DNA of 54,754 nucleotides from PALSA-505 sp036496025 (GTDB lineage Bacteria > Actinomycetota > Actinomycetes > Streptosporangiales > Streptosporangiaceae), in assembly GCA_036496025.1 (NCBI GenBank), contig DASXLW010000137.1, forward strand, positions 1 through 54,754, given 5' to 3'. Made by a program: the position numbers and the translations under genes. Below the pieces are notes generated by a model. It did not search any database. It was not told the origin of the DNA and saw nothing but the letters and a program-made list of their open reading frames with translations. Shown piece after piece: positions 33,386 through 42,079 of the stretch. Position 1 is the stretch's first letter, and every line of letters starts with the position of its first letter.

Positions 33386-33984
33386 ATCTCCGATACGGCC
33401 TTGACGTGGCCGGCGTTCTCCGCCAGCAGCGCGATCACGGACGGGATGACGAGCAGGACGAAGGTCGCCTTGAACGCCGGCAGGTGCGGGCCGGTGAGCG
33501 GCCCGAAGGTCGGGCTGACCACCGTCTTGGGCAGGCCAATCCACGGCGCACTGGCAACGCCGCTCCAGTCGATACGGGGCACGGCCATGCACTTGCCAGC
33601 GGCCGAGCAAGACTGGACGGTGGAGAACTGGTCCGCGATCCAGGCGATCAGGATGGCGCCGGTTACGTCGGCCGAGTTGCCGCCCTGCGCCCGGATGGCC
33701 TCCACCGCCGCCACAAACGACGCCGATGTACCCAGGTAGGAAGGCACCTTCCCGCTGACGATCAGCAGGAAGAGGATGGTCGCGATGCCGGACATCAGCA
33801 CCGCGAGATTCGGGCTGAGCCCCATGATCGCCGGGAAGACGAACGTGGCCCCGAACATCGCGACCACGTGCTGGGCACCCAGGCCGGCCATCCGCAGCGA
33901 AGACAACCGTTCTGCGGGCCGCACCACCGCGCCCGGCGGCGGGGTCCGGCCACCATAGACAAGCTTCCAGCCCACTGCGGACAT
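33382..33984 (-). CDS. Uracil/xanthine permease (NCS2), N-terminal half
   Basis: 200 residues from ATG 33984 (a TTG at 33993 is in frame). It begins SAVGWKLVYGGRTPPPGAVV and has GLGAQHVVAMFGATFVFPAI, the family's first helices, then VPSYLGTSASFVAAV. It ends VKAVSEI at TGA 33382-33384. If the duplicated AT is removed, the frame reads on as VSEMTGDDLDPYLG without a gap. The substrate would be a pyrimidine or purine base with proton or sodium symport. No other base-salvage gene is near. Confidence 0.85.
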   Translation of the reverse strand: MSAVGWKLVYGGRTPPPGAVVRPAERLSSLRMAGLGAQHVVAMFGATFVFPAIMGLSPNLAVLMSGIATILFLLIVSGKVPSYLGTSASFVAAVEAIRAQGGNSADVTGAILIAWIADQFSTVQSCSAAGKCMAVPRIDWSGVASAPWIGLPKTVVSPTFGPLTGPHLPAFKATFVLLVIPSVIALLAENAGHVKAVSEI

Positions 33985-34109
33985 CGTCGGCAACGCCCTG
34001 CCCGGTTGCCTGCCTCCAGCCGACAGCCAACGCCGTCTGAGCGAACGGTAAGACCAGCCAGGCTCGCCAGCAAGGACGTCCAGGTGCGCCTTTTCCGATG
34101 GCGCCCGAG

Positions 34110-34493
34110 TCAGGGCAGGCGGTCACCGAGGGGCCGGGTGGTGATCTCGATCGTGTGCCCGTCCGGGTCGTCGAACCATGCGCCCCGGCCGCCGCGCAGG
34201 CTGGCTACCTGGCCGGGCAGCTGGTGCTGCGGCCCGGCGTAGTACGGGATCCCGGCGCTTCGGATGCGTGCGAACACGGCGTCGAACTCTGCCTCGCTGA
34301 CCAGGAAGGCACAGTGATGGGAGCCGAACCCCACCGCGTCCACAAAGTCCAGGCTGACGCCGTTGCCGACCGTGACCGGGGCGAACGGTTCCCGCGGTGG
34401 CCCGGCCGGCACGTCGAGGATGCTGGCCAGGAAGGTAGCCGAGGCCCACTTGCTTCGGGCCGGGATGACGATCCGGCTAAGCTCGACGCCCAT
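34110..34493 (-). CDS. VOC family protein (paralogue of the one at 31375)
   Basis: 127 residues from ATG 34493: WASATFLASILDVPAG, NGVSLDFVD, SHHCAFLVSEAEFDAV and WFDDPDGHTIEITTRPL. Metal-ligand positions (His, Glu) are kept. The first 15 codons with their ribosome site are present a second time 65 bp upstream, out of frame with the gene. It lies between the split permease and a large LuxR-type gene. Confidence 0.88.
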   Translation of the reverse strand: MGVELSRIVIPARSKWASATFLASILDVPAGPPREPFAPVTVGNGVSLDFVDAVGFGSHHCAFLVSEAEFDAVFARIRSAGIPYYAGPQHQLPGQVASLRGGRGAWFDDPDGHTIEITTRPLGDRLP

Positions 34494-34575
34494 GACTCCA
34501 GCCTCGGGCTGAGTTTGCTGCGGGCCGGGATGACGATCCGGTTCAGCTCGACGCCCATGACTCCAGCCTCGGGCT
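34456..34575. repeat. 65-bp-period duplication of the VOC gene's start region
   Basis: Segments 34456-34510 and 34521-34575 match at 53 of 55 positions. Each includes the ribosome site, the ATG (34493 and 34558) and 14 further codons (MGVEL-S/N-RIVIPARSK). The outer copy enters the gene in a different frame because 65 is not a multiple of three. Confidence 0.9.
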
Positions 34576-34662
34576 AAGGCGGGTCCGGCGCATTGGGGCA
34601 GCGCCTTATATGCGGCGCCTTATCTGACGCCGTAGGAGCATCCCTGGAAACCTGCCCGGCTC

Positions 34663-37497
34663 TCAGGTCGAGCGGGCCTGGTCGCCGAGGCCGAGCCGGT
34701 AGGCGATGGCGGCGGCCTCGACCCGGCTCGCGACGCCGAGCTTGGCCATGATGTTGGAGACGTGCACGCTCGCTGTCTTGGCCGAGATGAACAGTTCGGC
34801 CGCGATGTCGCGGTTGCTGCGGCCGAGCGCGAGAAGGCGCAGCACCTCCAGCTCGCGGGCGGTCAAGCCGTACTCGCGCTGCGCGTGCTCGCCGGGTTCG
34901 GCGGCCGGAGCCGCCGGGTCACCGGCCAGGGTCAGGCGGGCCCGGCGCGCGAGCCAATCGGCCTGCTCCCGCAGCGGGCGGGCGCCGAGCCGGTCCGCGA
35001 TCTCCGCAGCGCGGCGCACGTGCACGGCAGCGGCGGGACGGTCGCCGTCCGCCGCGGCCGCTTCAGCCGCCCCCATGAGGGCGCGCGCGAGCCGGTACGG
35101 GTTCCCGACCTGCTCCCACGCCGCGACCGCCTCGTCGCACTCTGACCGGACCACGGTTCCGGTGGCGCGATCCGCTTCCGCGGCGAAAGTCAGCGCCAGC
35201 CCGCGCAAGACAGGGCCGGTAACCGGCGACTCGGCCGCCCGGTGGCGGAGCTCGTCGAGCAGCCCCGGTGCACCTGCGGCGGCCACCTGAGCCGCGACGA
35301 CCAGCATCGGCCAGGTGAAGCGCTCCGACCGGCGCAAGTCGGCGTCGGCCAGGCCGCGCTCAATCACCGCGGCCGCCTCGGCCACACGGCCCTGGGCGAG
35401 CCGCAGCTCGGCCTCCAGCCGGAGCGGCAACCAGGGATCCACCGCCGGCCTGACCCCGGGGGCCAGCGCCTCACGGGTGAAGGCCAGCGCCTTCTCCGCG
35501 GGTACGGTGTCTCCCTGGGCCAGCGCGATCGCGGCGCGCAGGCAGACCAGCGGAATCTGCAGCACCGGGGCGGGCGTGTGGTCGAGCGCATGCTCCACCG
35601 CGGACGTCGCCTCGTCCCATCGCCCCGCTTCGATCAGCGCCATGGCGAGAAGGCCGCCGCCGACGACGCCGTGGGTCCGGGCCAGCCCGATCGACTGGGC
35701 CACCGCGATGCCGTGCCGGGCCCGCTCGGCCGCCCGCTCGTACTCACCGAACGCCACGAGCACCGTGGCTTGCGTCGCGATGGCCTGCAACCGCACGCCG
35801 TGCGCGCCGAGCCGGGCCGCCGCTTCCTCCGCCTCGGCCAGCCGCGGCAGCTCGGCAGCGAGATCGCCCCGCCGCACGCGGCGGCCGGCCAGCAGGATGA
35901 GCGCCTGTGCCTCGATCCGGGCGTCACCGGCCGCACGCGCGATATCGAGCGCTTCGGCCGCGGCTTCCTCCGCCTCGTCGCTGCGCGGGACCGACAGCAA
36001 CCGGCTCGCCAGCGCGCAGAGCACCACCCCCCGCACCGGATGGCCGGGCGGAGCGATACGCACCGCCGCGCTGAGGTCATCGAGCTCGCCGGCCCGGCCC
36101 AGCCCGGCGAGCATGGGGGCGCGCTGCCCGAGCAGCCGGGCGGTCCGCACCGGATCGCCTTCGGCCCCGGATAGAGCCACCGTGGCCAGGGCCACCCCGC
36201 GTTCAAGCTCGCCGGCCTCCACGGCCGCGGCCACCGCCGCGTCCACGACCACGGGACGGTCGCACCCGATGCGGCGGGCCGCATCGGGGACCTGCGCCCA
36301 CAGCTCGATGATCCGCTCCAGCACGTCCAGCCGTTCGGCGTAGGCCAGCCGGGCTCCGGCGTCGCCGGCCGCCTGCCACGCCGCTTCCAGCGCCCGGCTC
36401 GGATCTCCGGCCGCGTGCCAGTGAAACGCCAGCTCGGCGGGGCCGCCGCCGTTCGCCGCCAGCACGTGATCGGATTCCAGCGTCTGCGCAAACCGGCGGT
36501 GCGCGGCGGCCCGCTCGCCCGGCAGCTGGTCGTCCCGGACCGCCTCGCTGATCAGCGCGTGCCGGAACCGGTAACCTCCCCCGTCGACCACCAGCACGCC
36601 GGCCGCCACCGCGGGCCGCAGCGCCGCCGACAGCGCACCGTCGTCCAGCCCGCTGGCGGCGGCCAGCAACTCATGGCTGACCCGACCGACCCCGGCCGCC
36701 GCCATCCGCAGCACCGCCTGCGTCGGGTCCGGCAGCCGGGCCACCCGGGCCAGCAGCAGGTCTCGCAGAGACTCGGGCAGCCCAGGCTGATCCTGACGAT
36801 CCAGCAACACCTCGGCGAAGAACGGATTGCCCTCGCTGCGCCGGTAGATCTCCTCCACCAGGCTCGCGGTGGGCTCCACGCCCGATATGGCACCGATCAG
36901 CGAGCCCACCCCTCGCCGCCCCAGCCGGGACAGCTCCAGGCGCCGGGTCCAGGCGACCCGGTCCAGCTCCGCCAGCGATCCCCGCAGCGGGTGGGCGCGT
37001 TCCAGCTCATCGGACCGATAGGTCACCACGCACAGCAGCCCCCCGGCCGCCTGCTGGTTGTGCACCAGAAAGGACAGCAGGTCGAGGCTGGACCGGTCGA
37101 TCCAGTGGACGTCTTCGATCACGAGCACCACGGGCTGCCGCGCGCACAACCCAGCGAACTGCGTGAGCACCTCTTCGAACAGCCGGGCCCGGGCGGTTTC
37201 GGTATCGGCCTGCACGTCCACCGGCAGCAGCTCGGCCAGGGTGTCTCCGTGCCCGCGCATAGCCGAGGTGAACGGGGTGAACGGCAGGCCGCCGCCGCTG
37301 AGGTCCACGCACCCGCCGTACAGCACCTCGGCGTCGACGCCGGCGGCGAACTGCCTGACCAGCCGCGTCTTGCCGATACCGGCCTCGCCGCCGATCAGTA
37401 CCGTGGCCGGGGCACCCCCGCGCACCTGCGCCCAGGACTCGCGCAGAGCCGCGACCTCGGCGTCGCGCCCCACCAGCACCGGACTGACGGCAGACAT
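34663..37497 (-). CDS. LuxR-family regulator with N-terminal AAA-type ATPase (LAL type)
   Basis: This 944-residue regulator has a STAND-like ATPase: Walker A at residues 36-44 (GGEAGIGKT), Walker B in VVLVIEDVHWIDRSSLD (about 125). A long Ala/Arg/Glu-rich helical region (about 380-850) has TPR-like character. The C-terminal LuxR helix-turn-helix is LTARELEVLRLLALGRSNRD...ASVHVSNIMAKLGV (about 880-940). Such proteins activate pathway genes in response to a small ligand and ATP. No obvious cluster surrounds it, so its targets are unknown. It is the only gene of its unit. Confidence 0.92.
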   Translation of the reverse strand: MSAVSPVLVGRDAEVAALRESWAQVRGGAPATVLIGGEAGIGKTRLVRQFAAGVDAEVLYGGCVDLSGGGLPFTPFTSAMRGHGDTLAELLPVDVQADTETARARLFEEVLTQFAGLCARQPVVLVIEDVHWIDRSSLDLLSFLVHNQQAAGGLLCVVTYRSDELERAHPLRGSLAELDRVAWTRRLELSRLGRRGVGSLIGAISGVEPTASLVEEIYRRSEGNPFFAEVLLDRQDQPGLPESLRDLLLARVARLPDPTQAVLRMAAAGVGRVSHELLAAASGLDDGALSAALRPAVAAGVLVVDGGGYRFRHALISEAVRDDQLPGERAAAHRRFAQTLESDHVLAANGGGPAELAFHWHAAGDPSRALEAAWQAAGDAGARLAYAERLDVLERIIELWAQVPDAARRIGCDRPVVVDAAVAAAVEAGELERGVALATVALSGAEGDPVRTARLLGQRAPMLAGLGRAGELDDLSAAVRIAPPGHPVRGVVLCALASRLLSVPRSDEAEEAAAEALDIARAAGDARIEAQALILLAGRRVRRGDLAAELPRLAEAEEAAARLGAHGVRLQAIATQATVLVAFGEYERAAERARHGIAVAQSIGLARTHGVVGGGLLAMALIEAGRWDEATSAVEHALDHTPAPVLQIPLVCLRAAIALAQGDTVPAEKALAFTREALAPGVRPAVDPWLPLRLEAELRLAQGRVAEAAAVIERGLADADLRRSERFTWPMLVVAAQVAAAGAPGLLDELRHRAAESPVTGPVLRGLALTFAAEADRATGTVVRSECDEAVAAWEQVGNPYRLARALMGAAEAAAADGDRPAAAVHVRRAAEIADRLGARPLREQADWLARRARLTLAGDPAAPAAEPGEHAQREYGLTARELEVLRLLALGRSNRDIAAELFISAKTASVHVSNIMAKLGVASRVEAAAIAYRLGLGDQARST

Positions 37498-37567
37498 CCC
37501 CCCAGGATGCCCGGTGGCCTGCGCCGCGTCATCCTCGGCGCCACGTCACCCCTCGCCGCCGGGCAGG

Positions 37568-38245
37568 CTACTGGCCCGGGCCGGGCTGGAGGGTGAGGCG
37601 ATAGCCCACTCCTGGCGTCGTGGTGATCACCGGGGGGTCGCCGAGCTTGCGCCGCAGGCGGCCGATGGTGACGGTGACGGTGTTGGTGAACGGGTCGGCG
37701 AACTCATCCCAGACCTGCTCGAGCAGTTGCTCGGCGCTGAGAAAGGCCGGCTGCGCCCGCAGCAAGGCTTCCAGCACCCCGAACTCCTTGACCGACAGAT
37801 CCACGGGCCGCCCGTCCCTGGTGACCGTGTGCCGCAGCGGGTCAAGCTCGATACCGGCCGCGCGCAGGGTACGGGCCCGCGCGGTGGGCTGGCGGCGGGC
37901 GAGGGCGTGGATGCGCAGGACGAGCTCGGGGAAGTGGAAAGGCTTGGCCAGGTAGTCGTCGGCGCCGAGGCTGAGGCCGGCGACCCGGTCCCCCGGCGAG
38001 CCGGCCGCGGTCAGCATCAGCACCATGGCCCGGTCGTCACGCTCAGTGATGATCTGGCAGAGCGTGTCACCATGGATTTTCGGCAGGTCCCGGTCGAGTA
38101 CGACCACGTCGTAAGCGTTGGCGTCGAGCTTGGCCACGGCCTCCAGTCCGTCGCAGGCGGCGTCGACGGCCAGGCCCTGGTCGCGAAGTCCCTCGACCAG
38201 CACGTCGGCCAGGGAACGCGAGTCCTCGACCACCAGCACCCTCAC
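37568..38245 (-). CDS. OmpR-family response regulator
   Basis: 225 residues from GTG 38245. The receiver domain has the acidic pair in VLVVEDS, phospho-acceptor Asp51 in VVLDRDLP and Lys in YLAKPFHFPEL. The C-terminal winged helix has LSVKEFGVLEALLRAQPAFL and VTVTIGRLRRKLGDPPVITT with GYRL at the end. It overlaps its kinase gene by GTGA, indicating translational coupling. It likely controls the divergent ABC exporter operon. Confidence 0.93.
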   Translation of the reverse strand: MRVLVVEDSRSLADVLVEGLRDQGLAVDAACDGLEAVAKLDANAYDVVVLDRDLPKIHGDTLCQIITERDDRAMVLMLTAAGSPGDRVAGLSLGADDYLAKPFHFPELVLRIHALARRQPTARARTLRAAGIELDPLRHTVTRDGRPVDLSVKEFGVLEALLRAQPAFLSAEQLLEQVWDEFADPFTNTVTVTIGRLRRKLGDPPVITTTPGVGYRLTLQPGPGQ

Positions 38246-39444
38246 GCGGGAACCTCCTGCCCGACGGCCACCACAGCCGTGCGGGCCAGCGGCAGCCCTA
38301 TCGCCACCAGCAGGCCGCCCTCGCGCCGGGCGGTAAGCCGCACGGACCCGCCGTGCGCTTCCGCGATGGCCGCCACGATCGACAGTCCGAGCCCGGCCCC
38401 GCTGTCCGAACCGGTCCGGTCCGCGCCCAGCCGCCGGAACGGCTGCGTCAGCTGGTCAACCTGCGCCTGGTCGAGGACTTCCCCGCCGGTCTCCACGACC
38501 AGCCGTGCGGCCTGCCCATCGGTCACGGTGATGACGCTGACCCAGCCACCATCGGTGTTGTGGCCGATGGCGTTCTCGATCACGTTGTCCGCCATCCGGT
38601 GCAGCAATGCGGGGCTGCCGTCCACCCAGGCGCCATCGTGGCCAGCGGCATGGTGCACGGTCAGCTTGCGGGCCGTTATGGCGTCGGCCCGCGCGGCCAG
38701 CGACGCGGAGACGACGGAGTCGAGCGAGACCGGGGTGTGGCCAGGAAGGTCGCCGTGCTGCGCCCGGGCCAGCGCGAGCAGGCCGTCGAGCAGCCGGTCG
38801 ACCTGGTCCAGTTCGCTGCGCAGCCGCCCGGCCAGGGCAATGGTCTGCGGCGGCACCGGGCCGGGCTTGGCCACCGCCACGTCCACCGAGGCCCGCATCG
38901 TGGTCAGCGGGGTGCGCAGCTCGTGCGAGGCGTTGGCGACGAACCGGCGCTGCGCCGCGAACGCGCCCTCCAGCCGCGCCAGTAGCCCGTCGATCGTGCC
39001 GGCGAGCTCGGTGAGCTCGTCGCGCGGCCCGGTCATGGTCAGCCGCTCGTGCAGGCTATCGGCGGAGATCCGCCGGGTTTTCTCGGTGATCGCGCGCAGC
39101 GGGCGCAGCGCCCGGCCCGCGATGACCCAGCCGAGCAGCACGGCCACCACGGTCATGATGCCCAGCGCGATCACCCCCGCGACCAGCAGGTTGTGCGACA
39201 GTCCTCCGGGCGCCAGCGCCCGCTCGTCCGCCAGCTGCTGCTGGAGCTGGTGGATCTGTGCGTGCGCCCGCGCCAGTGCGGACCGCGGGGCCTGCCCGTT
39301 CTGGACGCTGGCGGCTTGGACCGAGGAGCGGCCGACCACGACGCCGCCGCTGATAGCCAGCAGCACGGCGCCGGACACCAGGAACAGGATCCCGTACAGC
39401 GCGGTCAGCCGCAGCCGCACGGTGCGCTGCGGCAGTATTCTCAT
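38242..39444 (-). CDS. Membrane sensor histidine kinase
   Basis: 400 residues from ATG 39444, which follows GGGAGG. Two membrane helices (about 12-35 and 98-120) flank a short periplasmic loop of ~60 residues with a HQLQQQLADERALAPGG helix. HAMP follows, then HisKA with His in ANASHELRTPLTTM, the N box VIENAIGHNTDGGW and G2 in GSGAGLGLSIVAAIAEAHGG. Partner of the OmpR regulator at 37568. The small sensor loop and the position beside an exporter suggest detection of a membrane-active compound. Confidence 0.93.
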   Translation of the reverse strand: MRILPQRTVRLRLTALYGILFLVSGAVLLAISGGVVVGRSSVQAASVQNGQAPRSALARAHAQIHQLQQQLADERALAPGGLSHNLLVAGVIALGIMTVVAVLLGWVIAGRALRPLRAITEKTRRISADSLHERLTMTGPRDELTELAGTIDGLLARLEGAFAAQRRFVANASHELRTPLTTMRASVDVAVAKPGPVPPQTIALAGRLRSELDQVDRLLDGLLALARAQHGDLPGHTPVSLDSVVSASLAARADAITARKLTVHHAAGHDGAWVDGSPALLHRMADNVIENAIGHNTDGGWVSVITVTDGQAARLVVETGGEVLDQAQVDQLTQPFRRLGADRTGSDSGAGLGLSIVAAIAEAHGGSVRLTARREGGLLVAIGLPLARTAVVAVGQEVPA

Positions 39445-39560
39445 CGGTCGCCTCCCGGCGTGTAGTGCGGCCCGGCCTCCAGCATGCCCCGCCGCACCTA
39501 ACAGCGGAATAACGGTCCGCGTTCGGCCCGTGTTAGCGCCACAGCCGTACAACTGGCCCC
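39445..39560. promoter_or_regulatory. Divergent control region between kinase and ABC exporter
   Basis: This 116-bp region holds CTAACA (39498-39503) and TGTTAG (39531-39536) as an inverted pair, with an inner GCGG...CCGC (39504-39520). It could bind the OmpR regulator, although those normally prefer direct repeats. No hexamers of good quality were seen. Confidence 0.35.
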
Positions 39561-40493
39561 ATGGAAGCAACGATCGAAGTAACCGGACTGCGCAAGCACT
39601 TCGGCCCGACGCTGGCCCTGAACGGGATGACGTTCACTGTCGTGCCCGGTCAGGTCACCGGCTTCGTCGGGCCCAACGGGGCCGGGAAGTCCACCACGAT
39701 GCGGGTGATCCTCGCCCTTGACGCCCCCGACGCGGGCAGCGCCCTCATCGGCGGCCGCCCCTACCCCGCCGTGCCGCACCCGCTGCGGCACGTCGGGTCG
39801 CTGCTGGATGCCGGGGCGCTGCAGCCCAGCCGGACCGCGCGCAACCACCTGCTGTGGCTGGCCCATTCGCAGGGGCTGCCGGCGGGCCGGGTGGACGAGG
39901 TGCTGGACCGGGCGGGGCTGCTCCAGGTGGCCCGGCGGCGGGCGGGCGGGTTCTCGCTGGGTATGCGGCAGCGGCTGGGAATCGCCGCGGCGATGCTCGG
40001 CGACCCGCCGATGCTGATGTTCGACGAGCCGTTCAACGGCATGGACCCCGAGGGGATCGTGTGGATGCGGGGCTTCCTGCGGTCGCTAGCCGCCGAAGGC
40101 CGGGCGGTGCTCGTCTCCAGCCACCTGATGAGCGAACTCCAGGACACCGCCGACCACCTGGTGGTGGTGGGCCGCGGCCGCGTGATCGCCGACACCAGCA
40201 TCAGCGAGCTGATCGCCGCGACCTCCGGTGACCGGGTGACGCTGCGCACTAACGCATGGCCGGAGGCGGCCACGGTGCTCGAGGATGCGGGGGCCGCCGT
40301 GACCCACGCCAGCCAGGGCACGCTCACCGTGTCCGGGCTGGCGGCGGAACAGATCGTTGCGCTGCTCGGGCGCAGCGCCGTGCCGTTCTCCGAGGTGTCG
40401 GCGCACCGCGCCACGCTGGAGGAGGCCTACCTGGAACTCACCCGCGACCAGGTCGAATACCGGGCCCAGGCGGTTGGGGAGGCGACCCGATGA
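39561..40493 (+). CDS. ABC exporter ATP-binding subunit
   Basis: The 310-residue ATPase has Walker A GPNGAGKSTT (about 39-48), signature FSLGMRQRLG (about 132) and Walker B LMFDEPFNGMDPEG. The C-terminal ~85 residues form the extension typical of DrrA/BcrA-type exporters. It energises the two permeases that follow. Its stop overlaps the next start by ATGA. It is divergent from the two-component genes. Confidence 0.93.
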   Translation: MEATIEVTGLRKHFGPTLALNGMTFTVVPGQVTGFVGPNGAGKSTTMRVILALDAPDAGSALIGGRPYPAVPHPLRHVGSLLDAGALQPSRTARNHLLWLAHSQGLPAGRVDEVLDRAGLLQVARRRAGGFSLGMRQRLGIAAAMLGDPPMLMFDEPFNGMDPEGIVWMRGFLRSLAAEGRAVLVSSHLMSELQDTADHLVVVGRGRVIADTSISELIAATSGDRVTLRTNAWPEAATVLEDAGAAVTHASQGTLTVSGLAAEQIVALLGRSAVPFSEVSAHRATLEEAYLELTRDQVEYRAQAVGEATR

Positions 40494-42079
40494 GCGCCGG
40501 CGTCACGACCCGAGCGCGGCCGGGCCCCCCGGCCGCCCGCGCCGGGTTCGGGTCCGTACTGCGGGCCGAGTGGACGAAGTTCCGGACCGTACGCAGTTGG
40601 GTGATCGGCATGATCGTGGCCGCTGTGCTGATCGACCTGATCGGCCTGCTAGCCGTGCAGGCCGGCATCGGCTGCGGGAACGGCAGGACCGGTGCGGCCT
40701 GCCTCCAGCCGCTGCCGACCGGGCCGGGCGGTGAGGCGGTGACCGACAGCTTCTACTTCGTACGCCGGCCGCTGGCCAGCCACGGCAGCATCACGGCCCG
40801 GATCACCGCGCTGACCGGCCGGTACGTCTCAGGCGGGGCCGCGGGTCCGGGCCTGCCGGGCGGCGGCCTGCAGCCGGGAATCCAGCCGTGGTCCAAGGCA
40901 GGCATCATGATCATGGCCGGCACCCGACCGGGATCGGCGTACGCGGCGATGATGGCCACCGGCGGTCATGGAGTCCGGTTCCAGTACAACTACGCTCAGG
41001 ACTTCCCCGGGCTGCCCGGCCGGGCGTCCGCGGCGTCCCCGCGCTGGCTGCGGTTGACCCGCTCCGGCGACATCATCACCGGGTACGACTCCGCTGACGG
41101 CCGCCACTGGACCAGGCTCGGTGCCGCCCGCCTGGCCGGGCTGCCCGCCACCGCCGAGGCCGGGCTGTTCACCACCTCGCCGCCGTACATGAAGGTGACC
41201 TCAGGTTTCGGCGGGAGCAACGGCCAGATCGGGCCCAGCCTGGCCACCGGGGTGTTCGACCACGTGGGCCTGTCCGGCGGGCCGGGTGGCCGGTGGGCGG
41301 GCCAGGACATCGGGGCCAACGGCCCCGCCTACTCCGGCCGGCAGATCGGGTTCCGCCAGGCCGGGGGGCGGTTCACGGTGACCGGGTCCGGTGACATCGC
41401 CCCGGTCGTGCCCGGGACGGGGCCCGGCCCCAGCGCGACCATCGAGGACCACCTCGCGGGCGTGTTCGCCGGGCTGATCGCGGTGGTCGTCATCGCGGCG
41501 CTGTTCATGACCGCCGAGTACCGGCGCGGCCTGATCCGCACCACGCTGGCCGCTAGCCCGCGGCGCGGCCGGGTACTGGCGGCCAAGGCCGTCGTGGCAG
41601 GCCTGGTCGCGTTCGCGGCCGGGCTGGCCGCGGCGGTCATCGCGGTCACGGTGGGGGTCCGGCTGTCGCGCGACCAGGGGCAGTACGTGCTGCCGGTGAC
41701 CTGGCTGACCGAGGTACGGGTCATCGTCGGCACCGCGGCGGTGCTGGCCCTGGCGGCCGTCCTGGCCGTGGCCATCGGCACCGTGCTGCGGCGCAGCGCC
41801 GTCGCTGTCGCCGCCGTCGTCGTCGCGATCGTGCTGCCGTATGTGCTGGCGGTCGCGCAGGTCGTCCCGGCCGGCGCTGGCGAGTGGCTGCTGCGGGTCA
41901 CCCCGGCCGCCGGCTTCGCCATCCAGCAGAGCATTCCGCACTATGCGCAGGTCACCGCCCAGTACACCCCGCCGGCCTACTTCCCGCTGTCCCCGTGGGC
42001 CGGGTTCGGGGTGCTGTGCGGTTACGCCGCGGCCGCCGTGGTGCTGGCCCTGTACCTGCTGCGCAGGAGGGACGCATGA
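40490..42079 (+). CDS. ABC exporter permease with large extracellular beta-sandwich insert
   Basis: 529 residues from ATG 40490 (overlap with the ATPase gene). Helix 1 lies near 38-60 (VIGMIVAAVLIDLIGLLAVQ). Residues ~62-320 are an extracellular domain: AGIMIMAGTRPGSAYAAMMA, PRWLRLTRSGDIITGYDSAD and TAEAGLFTTSPPYM recall concanavalin/DUF1349-like jelly rolls. Five more helices follow (for example LIAVVVIAALFMTAEYRRGL). EYRRGLIRTTLAASPRRGRV is the coupling region of ABC-2 permeases. The insert is roughly half the protein and probably senses or binds the substrate or the cell wall. Confidence 0.87.
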   Translation: MSAGVTTRARPGPPAARAGFGSVLRAEWTKFRTVRSWVIGMIVAAVLIDLIGLLAVQAGIGCGNGRTGAACLQPLPTGPGGEAVTDSFYFVRRPLASHGSITARITALTGRYVSGGAAGPGLPGGGLQPGIQPWSKAGIMIMAGTRPGSAYAAMMATGGHGVRFQYNYAQDFPGLPGRASAASPRWLRLTRSGDIITGYDSADGRHWTRLGAARLAGLPATAEAGLFTTSPPYMKVTSGFGGSNGQIGPSLATGVFDHVGLSGGPGGRWAGQDIGANGPAYSGRQIGFRQAGGRFTVTGSGDIAPVVPGTGPGPSATIEDHLAGVFAGLIAVVVIAALFMTAEYRRGLIRTTLAASPRRGRVLAAKAVVAGLVAFAAGLAAAVIAVTVGVRLSRDQGQYVLPVTWLTEVRVIVGTAAVLALAAVLAVAIGTVLRRSAVAVAAVVVAIVLPYVLAVAQVVPAGAGEWLLRVTPAAGFAIQQSIPHYAQVTAQYTPPAYFPLSPWAGFGVLCGYAAAAVVLALYLLRRRDA

